Assembly: GCA_947000775.1 (NCBI GenBank)
Contig: CAMQGK010000048.1
Coordinates: 2,438,501 to 2,502,500, forward strand
Source of the DNA: Pterois miles
Lineage: Eukaryota > Chordata > Actinopteri > Perciformes > Scorpaenidae
Length of the DNA: 64,000 nt
Direction of reading: 5' to 3'
Part shown: positions 12,565 through 24,380 of the stretch, one piece after another
Layout: each line of letters begins with the position of its first letter
How positions within the stretch are numbered: position 1 is the first letter of the stretch
Program-made: the position numbers and the translations under genes
Notes under the pieces: model-generated
The model's input: only the letters and a program-made list of their open reading frames with translations
What the model was told of the DNA's origin: nothing
Databases searched by the model: none

Positions 12565-14165
12565 TCTTCCCTCTTCGACAGCGTGACAGCAGCTGCTGAT
12601 GTGGTGAATATGTAGTCTCAGAGATCACTGTAGAGCTCACTGTTGTCCTACGGCCACAGAGAAAGTTGAGGGAACAGACAGGCCTAACAAGTCAGGCAGC
12701 TCCTCCACTTATGTGTCACTCCCACTATGTGTCACTCCCTTCAGTTTAACTTGTTGAGAGGTGCTTTAATTTAATGACAGTGTGACTTCTTACTTTTCAA
12801 ATCACATCTAGATAATATGCTCATGTTTATATTTTGGGGGTTTCAGTTTCTCCCTAGAATATAAAAGTTCAAAATTTAACCTCTTCCTCACCTCCACACT
12901 CACCCTTTATCATAAAAGCGTTTTCAACCTTTTTTTATTTGCTTCAGGCTGAACAGTGTCTCTGTGACCACTCCAGTGGTGCTGAGAAATATTTTTCTCT
13001 CACTAAAAAGGGGCACTACATCCCAAAAATCTAAAAAAACAAAACAAACAATAGTGTAGTGCTGTGTCCATTTATCTGGCTAAAAAGTCAAGCATAAGCA
13101 TACATATATGCACTGATGAACATCAGCTCTGATGTCAAGCTGAACACTGAAGTAAACCTTCATACTAGGAGAGTTAACTACAGCAGCTGGGAAACATGAG
13201 GAGCAGAGCTTCTGCTCGGTACACAATGAAAGGTAAAGGAAAAAGTAATGTAGCCCATGTCTTCAGAGGGGAGTCGAGGTGAAGGGACAAAGGGTAGTCA
13301 AAAGATCAAATGGCTTCCCTTAGAGGTTGCAAACAGCTGGGGGAAAGTGTTGTATGAAGACACCGCGAGGATCCTACCAGGCCAGAGATGAATTTATGGC
13401 AGATATTCTATGTGCAGCTGGAAACCACACCAAAAGGTCAGACATCTTTAAAGTTGTGGTAAATGCTGCTGAAGGATTTCTTGAGGGGGTCCAGAGCAAC
13501 CGTATGAGTTTATGAGCCAGAAGCTGGTAATGAATGAGAGGGGCAGTTAGAGAAAGGAGGTGTACAGACAGGAGTGAGGATTACAGAGGAGGGAAATAGA
13601 TAAGAGATGGACATGGGAGTAACTGCAATATCTTTAATTCCAGAATGAATTACTATGGTTATTTACAGATAGTTCTAATAGAAGGGGTCAGGCCAGAGAG
13701 AGTGGTCATTAAATCAGATTGTCCACCAGTATAATGAGTTTAACAGAATGAATGGAACAGAGAAAGTAAAGCATGATATCCATCAGTTGGGGTACAGGAG
13801 ACCTGAGGAATGGCCATACTGGTCTATACCCTTCTCTCTATGTGAATGGAAAGCATAATATTGGAAAGTGTGAATATCTTGGAGCAGTAGAAATGGTGGA
13901 CCATTTTATTGTATTGCCAGCAGTGTGAAAGATCGCACTATGAGACACGGCTAAATATCAGTATTGTCCTAAATAAAACCTCCAGATGATGAGTGCTGTA
14001 AACTCCTTCCAGGGTATGTAGGATCAACACAGCTACTGAAGAGAATTTGAGAGGTATTATTATCATTATCATTATTATTATTGTTATTATTATTATTATT
14101 ATTTTATTTATTTGTTTCTATCTCGTGTATTTGTTTTGGTCATAGACCTATTACAGCGTGTAGAG
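12565..14165. other. Intergenic between ninjurin and haus7
   Basis: The ninjurin 5' UTR and promoter should lie just above 12564. An open stretch at 13327-13515 has no recognisable homology or splice partners. An ATT trinucleotide run lies at about 14055-14110. Nothing else was recognised. Confidence 0.4.
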
Positions 14166-14839
14166 CATGTGTCAAACTCAAGGCCCATGGGCCAAATTGG
14201 GGCCGGCACCTCATTTTATGTGGCCCGCGAGGGCTTGGAAAGAATATATTATGCTTATCATACAATTTTACGAAATGTCCGACAGTCCATCTCAGTTTTG
14301 TTACATGTGCACTGAAGGGTCTCAATATCACTGGTTTCCAGCAGAGAGAGAGAGCGAGAGATGGGGTCTTAAAAAAAAAATATGGATAGAACCAAAATGT
14401 CCAAGAAGAGAAAAGTTGGTGCAGAGGGAAGGACAGAAAGAAGATCCATGTTAGTGGTTAATGGAGAGCAGCCGGTATGTCTTCTTTGCTACGAGGCAGT
14501 AAAACACTGTCACTGTCACCACTGTCATCTACCACATGATCTCAGCTGATCAGCTGTTGATCACTAACAGTTTATACGCCACAGACTGAACGTTAGATCA
14601 GAGCTCATTGATCTGTTGGACTAAGTTCTGCCCCTCTCAACTCCCACCACAAAGTTAAACTAAGTTAATGGAATAAACTGTGTTTGATAATATGTGTGTG
14701 ATGGGAAAAAGACCTTTATTATTAACTTGAGAATTATTTTGATCTTTGATGGATGAGTAATGATATATAAATTCATGGGATTTATGTTACAATAACACAT
14801 AGAAATGTGAGTGTGTGTCCACATACAGTATTTTTTGTG

Positions 14840-14928
<89 letters not shown>

Positions 14929-15215
14929 TGCACAAGCATGTGTTTTTGTTACTGAACTATTTATTATTTAACTATTTAGATATTTTTTAATAGATTGTAC
15001 AATATTTCTGCTTGCAATTATTTTTCCAAGACTTCTGCTTTCAGGGCTAGTTTTGAAATAAATTGTTACTAAAACTAGTAATAATCAAATGCAGAGGCAA
15101 ATTTGTAATATGATCAAGAGTAGATATATTTATATAGTCTTACAGTGACAGCCGGACCTTTGAGGGGAACCATGATGCTGCTGTGGCCCGGGATGAAACT
15201 GGGTTTGACACCCTG
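14166..15215 (+). mobile_element. Internally deleted hAT transposon with transposase relic
   Basis: It starts CATGTGTCAAACTC and ends GGGTTTGACACCCTG, matching the terminal repeats of the element at 8992. The flanking 8-mers GTGTAGAG and CTGTAGCG agree at 6 of 8 positions, as expected for an old insertion. Bases 14392-14514 can encode MSKKRKVGAEG... (with damage) and then PVCLLCYEAV, the start of a BED-zinc-finger hAT transposase with its first Cys pair. The catalytic domain is gone. An AT dinucleotide array occupies the middle. Confidence 0.7.
14841..14926. repeat. (TA)n microsatellite
   Basis: Uninterrupted TA repeat of 86 bases inside the hAT element. Confidence 0.97.
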
Positions 15216-15355
15216 CTGTAGCGCATCGGTCCGCCCTCCAGATCAGTAGGTGGCGGTACTGAATCCGGAAGCTCTTTACCAACCGCCAATTAAATCAACG
15301 AAGAAGAAGAAGCTGAAGGTTGACAGAAGAAGAAGAAGAGCGATTTGTTTGGCAA

Positions 15356-18300
15356 ATGGCGGGTTCTTTGAAAGAAAAACAACTTGTACGACATGTTTAT
15401 GCTGCCTTGCAGGTAAAAGAAGTTAAATTAATTGGGAGACGTTTTAGTCAAATAACGCGCTTTTGTTAAGTCTGATAAACGTTCACTCATCAGCATCGTT
15501 AGTACGTACTGCTACACTCACTTTAGGCTGCTAGCAACAATCGGCTAATGTAGCGTTCATTCCAGACGTTCCTGCGTGATTCGTTTACAGTTTCCTACAA
15601 AAACTTTAAGGGTAAAATCACAACGGTGTTTTAAAGCTGTTACCCAGCAGCAGGTTATAAACCTGAAGTCATATCAAAGTGTCTGTTTCAGGTCATTCTG
15701 TGGATGCAATGCAACCACACATTATTTTTATAGATACATGTGTTGTAATAAGATTTTGCAAAACCATATAGGCTAAAGACAGATATAGATATGTATTTGG
15801 GTGCCATGATGTCAACTCAAAACAAAAACGTTGTTTTATATAAGGTTAGCAAAATTGCATCGAGAAAGAAGTATACGTCGTTAGCCTCATAGCATAACTG
15901 CCTCAATCATATTTGAAGGTAAATGACTGAGGCAATTATGCTATAAGGCTAACGATATATCAAAAATGTAATGCATTAATACATCCAAAACTTTCATCAC
16001 TCTACCCGAACCAAAACCTTAATGACTCATAATGTATGCATTGAATATGGAGAGTGTTTATCACATGAAGCCCTGGCATGTTACTATTGTGATTTGGCAT
16101 CTGGTCTTGGCATCGGGCAAACAGTCCATTTGCAGGGTGAGTGGAGTCATTCATGATGCAAGAAGCCTTATTCCTGCACCTGCTGGTGTAGATGTGTGCT
16201 GTAGTGGGTGTGTTACTGTCCGTGACTCATGCAGATTTAACCACCTGCTGCACAGCCTTCCAGTCTGCAGCAGAACAGTTGTCAGATGCGTTGCTGCCCC
16301 TCCTAGAATCCACAATCTTCCCCTTAGTTTTCTTCACACTGATGCAGAGGTTATTTGCACAAAACATCCCACGTCCCACTTCCTGCCTGTACTCATCATT
16401 GTGGGACATTAGTTCCACAACTGAGTCATCTGCAAACTTAACAACATGACTGCTCGGATACTTAGCTGAGCAGCAGGTCAGGAGGGTGTACAGCAGGGGG
16501 CTCGGGACTCATCCCTGAGGGGAACCGATGATAAGGATTATACGGGAGGATAAAATGTGGATCCTAACAGTCTGTGGCCTGTTTGTTAGAAAGTCCAGTA
16601 CCCAGTTGCATAACAATGGGCTCAGTCCACATAATGCCAGTTTGTTCACCAGGCTTTGTTGAATGATTGTGCTAAAAGCAGAACTGAAGTCCAGGAAGAG
16701 CAGTCTGATGTAGGAGTCCCTGTTCTCCGTTTGAAGCACTACAGATTGAGTCATTCAGACATTACAGTGTTATGGTCTTTGGAACAGGGATAATGGTGGC
16801 AGTTGCAGTGGCAGGCATGATGATACTGTCGCCTAGAAGTGTTGAAGATGTCCGTCAGCACCTCTGATAGCTAAAACTCGGCCTGGGATGTTGTCTGGGC
16901 CTGCAGCCTTGCGGGGGCTGACTTTCTGCAGGGACCTCATCATACATTTGGACACACTGAGGGGCAGTTCGCTTGGTCGAAGCGTGAACCTGGTGCAGAT
17001 AGTGGTATTAGAAGCCTTGAAGCGGGTATAGGAGGTGTTATAGAAGGCATCAGGAAGAGACAGGTCCCCGGGGCATTGTTTGTTTCTATTGTTGTGGTCT
17101 GTGATGGCCCGGTGTCATTGGTGGAGAGATGACTTGGATTTTCAGTGCATATGTGGCTTTGGCCCTTCTAATGCCAGCTGTCAGGTCTCTTCTTGCTGCT
17201 CTCAGTGCTGATGTCACCAGACCTGAACACAGAGTCCTGGGCTTTCAGGAGAGAACGGTCCTCTGTGTTCAGCCATGGTTGACACCCTCACATTGGATAA
17301 GGAAAAAACATTAACTTTTAAGCTAGAAAAGAATGGAAGAAACCTCAGGAAGAGCAGCTTAGGAGTGATCCCTTTCCCAGGATGGACAGAGGTGCAATAG
17401 ATGTCATGTGTACAGATTAAACAACAAATTGAAAATACAATATACAGTAGATAATCCATATGACAGAAATGATACATATAATGAGAGCAGTAGTAACCGT
17501 AATAATATCAGAAAAAATAATAACAGTGGCAGTGGCTATAATAGAATGATGATGATAATAGAAATATGTTAGAATGATAGTATCAGTGGGTGTCAAGCAG
17601 GACCACAGCAGCAGGCGCAGCCACGATCCAAGTGAAACCTGCGAGACAAGAGAGCACACCAGGGAAGAAGCTGTCCCTTGCTATGTATCTTTTTGCAATG
17701 AAAGGGGGTATAGGGAGTATACAATATTGAATATCCTGTCTATGTTTTGTCTTTGTTGAGGCTGCATCTTGTCCCTTGGTGGAAGGTCTGTACCTACAGG
17801 AAGTGGACAGCATGCTGCAGCTGCTATGTGCTCCCTCTCAGCACCGCACCGACATACTGGCATGGATCTGCAGGAGGTAGAAGAAGCTACACAGAACATC
17901 GAACCCTGTTCTCAGCTGTCAAAAATTATTTGCATAGTGAATCCCTCTGTCTTATCTTGACCTGTCACTTTACAGTATCAACCCAAACTTTGCCAATTCC
18001 AAGACGATGTCAGTGAGATCCAGCGACCCAGATGTTTTGACTAAAGGTAACAGGTGTTGTCTGTCAAAGGCTCACAGTCCTACACAGTTCATCAGGGATA
18101 CTCCTACTACCAGTTATTCAACAAACATTAAATGCCTTGGTTACATTTGAAAGAGTTTATACAACATTAAATATCTGCCATCATGCACCTTATTGGCACC
18201 TTATTTACATTGAAATTATCCATCCATCGTCAACCGCTTTTCCCGTTAGAGGTCGCGGTGAGGCTGGAGCCGATCCCAGCTGGCATTTTGCGAAGGCAGG

Positions 18301-21300
18301 GTACACCCTGGACAGGTCGCCAGTCCATCGCAGGGCACATAGAGACAGACAACATATAGACAGACAACCATTCACACTCACATCCACACCTACGGGCAAT
18401 TTAGAGTCATCAATTAACCTAAACAGCATGTCTTTGGACTGTGGGAGGAAGCCGGAGTACCCGGAGAAAACCCACGCTTACACGGGGAGAACATGCAAAC
18501 TCCACACAGAAGAGTCCCAAGCCGGATTCGAACCTGCGACCCTCTTGCTGTGAGGCGAGAGTGCTAACCACTGCACCACCGTGCAGCCCACATTGAAATT
18601 ATATGAAAAAAAAAAAAAAAAAAAAAAAAACAATTCCCACTGTGAATTAGAAAATGGCCAGCGGGCCGCCCAGCACCCCATCTGGCCCGAGTCCTGTAAG
18701 CTGAGTATCACTGCAGTACATGGTTAAGTCTTGCATGTCTTTTGATAGACACCTAATGGAAGAGAACAAAACAATCTCAGTGAGCGTGCACATGCTCAAA
18801 GTAATTTATATCTACAATGTAGTTTTGTCTTTTTTTTCCCCTTCAGGCTAATTTAACCTCTTATACTGCTGTGGTCTGTTTTTGTACCAACAGAAATGGC
18901 TCTGCTTGGGCAGGAGCTGATGCTGTGCAAAGCAGACGACCTGGACCTGATCAGGGTGAGAGGTTGTATAAAACTAGTGTAGATGTGACTGATTTACTGT
19001 ATATAGATATATGCATTGTCACAATTAGGAGTGTCCCGAATACCATTTTTTTGGGCTTCAGAGTAATATTTGAAGGTATTTGAAGCTTCACAGCACAGCA
19101 GGCTGACATGTTCTTCAGTCTGCCTCCATCTCCCCTGTTTCAGTGCCGCTGCTACTGTACACACACGCACCTCCATCTGAGAGTAACAATAATTAATGTT
19201 GAATATGAATAATGAATTATTTTGATTATTCCTTATTTCGTGGGCTATGTTGGGATTTATGTTATATATGTAAAAATAAAATATGAAGCATTTGAATAGT
19301 GATTTGGAGGTTGATTACCATGGCAACAGTCAAAGCTTCAAAGCATTCGGGTCAGTCACAATAAACAGAAATGCCCTGTTTTGTTTGGCTAATGTATCAA
19401 ACCATTTATCCAGGGTGATGCAACTCCTCACTGCCAGCTTCAGTTCCTGGAGCAGCTTTTAACTTTAGTACCTGGCTGCAAGAAGTCTGCTGAGCACAGA
19501 ATGGATCAAGAGATGCTACTGAACGAGCTCTACGCTGCTGAGAATCTGCCTCAATTAACACAAATGCTCAGACCCACACTTGACCCCTGGCCTGCACACA
19601 TCAAGTACGTATGTGGTCTTTACACCCAGTTTTTATCTGTTCCATGTTCTCATTCTCTGTTTTAAATGTTCTTCCAATAAGAGACAGATTCATAGACACC
19701 TGGTGGATCTTCATATATTGCATTGTTTCCTGTTGTTGGCCTGCAGCATCAGTGTCTTTACATTTGTCTCCTCTCCAATCCCTCTCACTGCTATTCCGTA
19801 CCCACAGGGCTTTACATAAGAGCACCAAGTCATCTCATAAGCCGAGTAGAGAGGAGGCTGCTGATGCTGCCAGCCTTCTACAGCTGACTCAGTTGACACT
19901 GGAGCAGCTACAGTCAGAGGTATGGTGTTCATGATGCCTGCAGTATTCTAGAGCCTTCAGTTGTCCATGCTAATTTAACTACCTTGTGAATAAATCTCAT
20001 AGATGTGGCTGGATGTGCCTGAATGTCATGTTGGGAATGAGTGCTATCTGGTGCTCACTCATTTGTTATCCTCTTTCTGCATTCTGTTCTCCTCAGTGTG
20101 AATTCCTGAGCCATGAGGCACAGAGTCCCAGTGTCTTCTCTCCGAGCTCATTGCGTGTGGCGGCGTGTGACCTCCAGCTGCTGATGACTACTTTCAGCCA
20201 TGTTTTCGAAACAGATTTCAGAGCTTACTGCAGCAGAGATCCCCCCAGCTTCAGCACAGATGCCGACACCTTCCAGAGAATACACCAACTACTGCTGGCC
20301 TTCGTCATGGTACTCCCACATAATAATAATAATAATAATAATGATAATATAAACTTTTATTATATAGCACCTTTCATACAGGGGGAGTAGTTCAAAGTGC
20401 TGTATGACAAAGTGAAGAAACAAGACAATAAAAACTGACAGATTAAAACATGCAAATACTGCATGATGAAACTAAGCGATAGCACAAAGGAAGTTATAAC
20501 AGCAATAATCATGTAAAAGAATAAAACAAAGAGGAGCAGCTGCCAGTTAAAGGCAAAGCTCAGTAAATAAGTTTTCAGTAGTAGTTTAATAATGTTCAGA
20601 GCTTGCATCTCTCACAGCCTGGATGAAGATTAAACATTTTCTTATTTGTGTGGTAGTTTGGCCTCAGAAGCATAATAAAATGACAAAGACTTAGTAATGT
20701 AGGCCAAACCATTCAGAGCCTTGTAAACAAGAAAAATAATTTTAAAATCAATCCTAAGAGACAGTGGGTTGAGGTTCAGGTTAGCTAAAACTGGGCTGAT
20801 AATGCTCCCTCACTCTTATTGTAGTTAAAAGCCTGGCAGCAGGGTTCTGAAATAATTGTAATTAGAGGGCATTATGGTAATCTAATCTGCTTGAGATAGA
20901 GGCATGAACAAGCAGCATGGTGTTGGGCTATAGGAATGTGTTTACTTTTGCAATATTTCTAAAATGAGAGAAAGCTGCTTTGGTCACCTCCTTTATGTGG
21001 GATTTAACCTGTGGGGCCAACTAGCTCTCTTTCTAGGGTCCAGCGAAATCAGCTATGTTGAAAATGGGTGCTGACAAAATCGTGTCTCAACACAGGCTTA
21101 GGACACTTTATCTTCCTGTGTGCATTGCTTTTCAGGAGTTGGAGATGCTCACGGAAGTAACAGAAGCTTCTGTATCCATGACTGAGGAAGTTAACCAGCT
21201 ACAAACACAGCCTTGCTACTGGAGCCGAGGAGAGAAGCGCAAATTAAGTAACTGACTATTCTTTCACATGCACACTCACTCATGCAGTTTTTTGCACATT

Positions 21301-21388
21301 GTTAAATCATTGTTCTTTCTCTCCAGCTGACCAATTGGAGGAACTTAACAGGCGAATTAGAGGCTTTTTCTCCCTGCTTCATTCCTGA
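15356..21388 (+). CDS. haus7: HAUS augmin-like complex subunit 7
   Basis: Nine exons: 15356-15412, 17761-17876, 17976-18046, 18894-18955, 19414-19604, 19808-19919, 20097-20309, 21136-21247 and 21327-21388. All introns are GT-AG and the sum is 996 nt, a closed 331-aa frame (human HAUS7 is 368 aa). Family landmarks in order: CPLVEGLYLQEVDSMLQLLC with WICRS (exons 1-3), LTKEMALLGQELMLCKADD (exons 3-4), HCQLQFLEQLL, LRPTLDPWPAHI (exon 5), a coiled-coil-prone exon 6 and an MTTFSHVFE exon 7. HAUS7 is one of the eight augmin subunits that recruit gamma-tubulin rings to spindle microtubules for branching nucleation. Start context GGCAAATGGCGGG is CpG-rich and housekeeping-like. Introns 1, 3, 4 and 7 are filled with repeats. 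Confidence 0.93.
16190..17290 (-). mobile_element. LINE reverse-transcriptase fragment in haus7 intron 1
   Basis: On the minus strand, broken frames give in order KVSPRKAAGPDNIPGRVL (17,000-16,860), DSYIRLLFLDFSSAFSTII (about 16,715-16,660), LCNWVLDFLTNRPQTVRI (16,620-16,560), and later an ADD-box relic with NNLCISVKKTKGKIVDSRRG (16,350-16,290). This is the order of RT motifs in L2/Rex-type non-LTR retrotransposons. Stops and frameshifts make it inactive. It is antisense to haus7. Confidence 0.85.
18220..18589 (-). mobile_element. SINE-type retroposon with 13-bp target duplication
   Basis: Read on the minus strand it starts GGGCTGCACGGTGGTGCAG (A-box-like) with a B-box GGTTCGAATCC, and ends in GGATGGAT repeats. 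The flanks are a perfect direct repeat ACATTGAAATTAT at 18207-18219 and 18590-18602, the hallmark of target-primed retroposition. It lies in haus7 intron 3, followed by a poly(A) run at 18606-18630. Confidence 0.85.
19022..19370. repeat. Possible MITE in haus7 intron 4
   Basis: GTGTCCCGAATACC at the left and GCATTCGGGTCAGTCAC at the right are roughly inverted. The interior has repeated TTTGAAG/CTTCAAAG words. No clean target duplication was identified. Confidence 0.3.
20317..21120. repeat. Interspersed repeat filling haus7 intron 7
   Basis: An (AAT)n run is followed by TTTTATTATATAGCACCTTTC and TTCAAAGTGCTGTATGACAAA, words typical of fish LINE 3' ends, and then further repeat-like sequence (TCTAATCTGCTTGAGATAGA). 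No coding capacity was seen. The family was not assigned. Confidence 0.4.
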
Positions 21389-22454
21389 TGGCATCCGTAG
21401 ACACTGGCCAAAAACATCATGGTGAACACTGATCGACTGCTGAAGATGTCGTAATAATGGGAGCATCTGAGCTGTTGTGTTAAAACTTTAAATGTCAGAA
21501 TTGTGACTAAAAATGTGTAAACTGTTTAATTTCACAGAGGCGACAGACATTGTTTGACATTTCAGCAGAACTGCGCTCATCTTTCTTTTCACCCTAACTT
21601 GTCCTTTGCGCACAATAGAAATGTTCATATTGTATTACTGAATAAATGTAAATGTTTTAAACTTCAATTGCAATCCTAACAGACTTGATATTGCACAGTT
21701 TATTATTTTTTCATTTTGTGACTGGCTTCTAAGGCTGCAGCAGTTAGTTTACTGACAGACAATGAATCAGGTAGTTTAATAAAAAAGCTAAACATTCACT
21801 GGTTTGTGCTTCAACCATGTGAGGATTTGTAGCTTCTCCTCTGTCTCTTATATATATTTAAAATTGAATATCTTAACTCTCAAACAGCTCGTGCAGTATA
21901 ATCCAGTAGTTTGTAAACAGATGTTCTGATATAGGTTTGCTGTTAAACGCACCCCCCCATTTACCTCAATTCATCTCAACTTTTCTGTTTTTTTACTCCA
22001 TTCATTGTAGAGGCATGAGAGAAAAACAGCTTTCTTCAAGAATTCAAGGTAAAAGTGAGTGATTGATCTACAAATGGTCATTTTATGGGTGAAATATTGC
22101 TTTAATTACAGATGGAGACAAACTCAATGCTGTTGAAAAGTTTGATGACTCAATCTAAACAGCTTTTGACAAACAGTGAAGCAGAGCGGGTGTCTTCCCC
22201 TGCTGCTCTGGTTCAGTATTAATACAACAGGAAGTGAGCCGTGCTGTTATAGTTCATGTTACATTCATTACATACACATGTACAACCTTATGATCCTGTA
22301 ACTTCAACATCTCTGGTATCTAAACAAAGTTCAGTGAAGCGGCAGGAGTCAGAAGATGGACTGAACTGGGCTCCTGTAGGACGCCGTTTGGAGGTGCTGT
22401 GTGGTCCTCCGTCTCCACATGGACAGCTGTCAGAGTCCCGGAGGATCATTGCAG
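21389..22454. other. Convergent 3' regions of haus7 and mrpl49
   Basis: This region holds the haus7 3' UTR and, on the other strand, the mrpl49 3' UTR. No repeat or further gene was recognised. A minus-strand ATTAAA (complement of 22101-22106) is the nearest candidate polyadenylation signal for mrpl49. Confidence 0.5.
21641..21646 (+). terminator. haus7 polyadenylation signal
   Basis: Canonical AATAAA 253 bases after the haus7 stop codon, followed by a T-rich stretch (TGTTTTAAACTTC). Confidence 0.65.
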
Positions 22455-22991
22455 TCAGAAGCCTTTGTTGGCCAACCATGCCTTCAGCTCATTATCAACG
22501 TGACCTTTGACCTTCAAGGTCATAGTGACCTCATTGACCTGCGTGGCCAGCTCTCTCCCCATCACCTCCTTCAGATACTGTTTTACGTCCTTCTCCAGAG
22601 CCCAAATGTCGCCCTCTACTTTCCGTATGAGCGTTGTCCTGCGGCTGCCGTGGGTCAGATCGGTGTACACCGGGATGTTGTGCATGCGGGAGCGGCGGAT
22701 CATGTAGGGCAGAGGCGGCGGCGAGTCTGCCGGTGGAGTCCAGCCAGACGGGGTGGGACCGGCGTGTTTCGGCGGAGCGGGGACCCGTGACGGCGGGATG
22801 AGCCGCTCTACGAACTTGTATTCCGCCGTGGATTCTGATATCCCCCGCTCTGTTTCTTCCGGAGCAGCGTTACAAACAGACCTGAACCCGACGGTCTCGG
22901 TAGGAGGTCGCGGTGACCGGATGTGCAGGCTGAGAGCTCCCCGCAGCGCCCTGCAGAGCCCCGGGACCGGGAGGGTGAAGCGGGCCGCCAT
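22455..22991 (-). CDS. mrpl49: Mitochondrial large ribosomal subunit protein mL49
   Basis: A single uninterrupted 178-aa frame. The N-terminus is Arg-rich and lacks acidic residues for about 30 residues, as in a mitochondrial targeting peptide. YKFVERLIPPSRVPAPPKH, PTPSGWTPP, YMIRRSRMHNIPVY, TLIRKVEGDIWALEKDVKQY and VNEVTMTLKVKG, with the C-terminal AWLANKGF, match the mL49 (IMG2-type) domain throughout. mL49 is a structural component of the mitoribosomal large subunit. The start codon sits in a YY1-type element, typical of ribosomal and mitochondrial genes. The human gene has introns and this one has none, so it represents either intron loss or a retrocopy that kept or gained a promoter. No poly(A) tract or flanking direct repeat was seen. 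Confidence 0.93.
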   Translation of the reverse strand: MAARFTLPVPGLCRALRGALSLHIRSPRPPTETVGFRSVCNAAPEETERGISESTAEYKFVERLIPPSRVPAPPKHAGPTPSGWTPPADSPPPLPYMIRRSRMHNIPVYTDLTHGSRRTTLIRKVEGDIWALEKDVKQYLKEVMGRELATQVNEVTMTLKVKGHVDNELKAWLANKGF

Positions 22992-22994
22992 CTT
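22984..22994 (-). promoter_or_regulatory. YY1-type element over the mrpl49 start
   Basis: On the minus strand the sequence is AAGATGGCGGC, the YY1 consensus found at many housekeeping starts, with the ATG being the mrpl49 initiator. It suggests a genuine promoter. Confidence 0.6.
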
Positions 22995-23269
22995 GTGTAA
23001 CAGCGTAAAACTTCTTCTGCTTCTTGTTCTGGGTTTCCGGCAGACTGGGTGTCTGTCGGCACGTTGCTGCCTCCTACAGGTCGGGATTATATTGCAATGT
23101 GGTGGGGTTATAACCCCTGAGACTCGTGATCCTCACAGATTTGACCGTCTTTCTGAGGCTGTAGCAGGTTTAGTTGAGCTAGAGTAAAGATCAGAGGTAT
23201 CAGCTGAAAACATTAAGAAATATACTTGCCTCCAAAGTTCCCCTAAATTTTGTCGAGGGAAAAAAATGG

Positions 23270-23700
23270 CATTGTGATATTCACAGGGGTCTCTTGACCT
23301 CTGACCTCCAGATATGTGAATGTAAATGGGTTTTATGGGTACCCACCAGTCTTTACAGACAAGCCCACTTCATGATAACCACATGCAGGTTTTTTTCTAG
23401 CAGTACAAATGTGTTATTTTCTTCTTTTCTAAAATGGTGTTTTTGAATATTTCTGCATACCCTAAACAGTCTTGGCATTACATAAATTGGGTATCACTGT
23501 GAAGCTGATACTCTGGTGCATCCAATGAGCTCAACTGTATTCATGTGTGATAATGTTAGTCTATACAGGAGCCATTTCATCACAGTGAGATCACTTTTTG
23601 AAATGACCTCACTGTATAAAATGACCTGTGGTGACCTCTAGGATAATCACAGCCTCATGAAACGTCACAGCAACAAACTACAGCCTTAAAGCATTCAGAG
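23270..23700. repeat. Interspersed repeat related to 42790-43175
   Basis: Shared words in the same order include GACCTCTGA, GTACCCAC, TTGAATATTTCTGC, TTGGGTATCACTGT, CAACTGT, TTCATGTGT and TAAAATGA. The first part also matches the hAT-like MITE family at 6515-7195. No ends were identified. Confidence 0.55.
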
Positions 23701-24089
23701 GATGGATGGCTTTCCGAGCTACACTGACAATAAGGGGACTTCTGAGCAGTTTCCCTCCAATCGCTGAATTATACAATTCTTGCAGAAATCTCCAAAATGT
23801 TTGAAATAAAATCACAGCATGGCCTTTTCTATGGTGTTCCTCAAGGTCTTGGTGTCTTCATGAGGCATTTGGTGTGATTTTTGATCATTTTTATAAATGC
23901 TCAATTGGTAAAAAAATTGTTAAATTTAGCACCAAATCTGTGTAACAAATAGAATCCATTGAAAATTGCTGCAACAACTTATGAGACATAATGGAGCATG
24001 GGGATGACAATCATAAGCCTAAGCCTTTCTACACTTCCACAATTCAGTTTCATTCATGCATGTTTATTTCTGATTCATGACTAGAACAA

Positions 24090-24380
24090 CTTGACACACA
24101 GTGCTGAGTGGACTTTTATTGTGACAGTCTAAAGCACACCTGTGCAATAATTCTGCTGTCTGATCAGCATCTTGATCTGCCACACCTGAGAGGTGGATGG
24201 ATTATTTCAGCAAAGGAGAAGTGCTCACTAACACAGATTTAGACAAATTTGTGAACAATATTTGAGAGCAATAGGCCTTTAGTGTACATAGAAAAGTATT
24301 AGATGTTTGACTTCAGCGCATAAAAAATGGGAGCAAAAACAAAAGTGTTGCGGTTCTATTTTTGTTCAGTGGTTGTTTTC
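24090..24380 (-). mobile_element. DNA-transposon end (CACTGAACAAAAAT family)
   Basis: On the minus strand it begins CACTGAACAAAAATAGAACC and continues CAACACTTTTGTTTTTGCTC, then GTGAGCACTTCTCCTTTGC and CACAGGTGTGC, the order of a very common fish DNA-transposon terminus. The other end is missing. Confidence 0.55.

Noticed and set aside
22753..23187. 144-aa plus-strand frame over mrpl49
   Set aside because: It is an antisense shadow of the GC-rich mrpl49 coding sequence.
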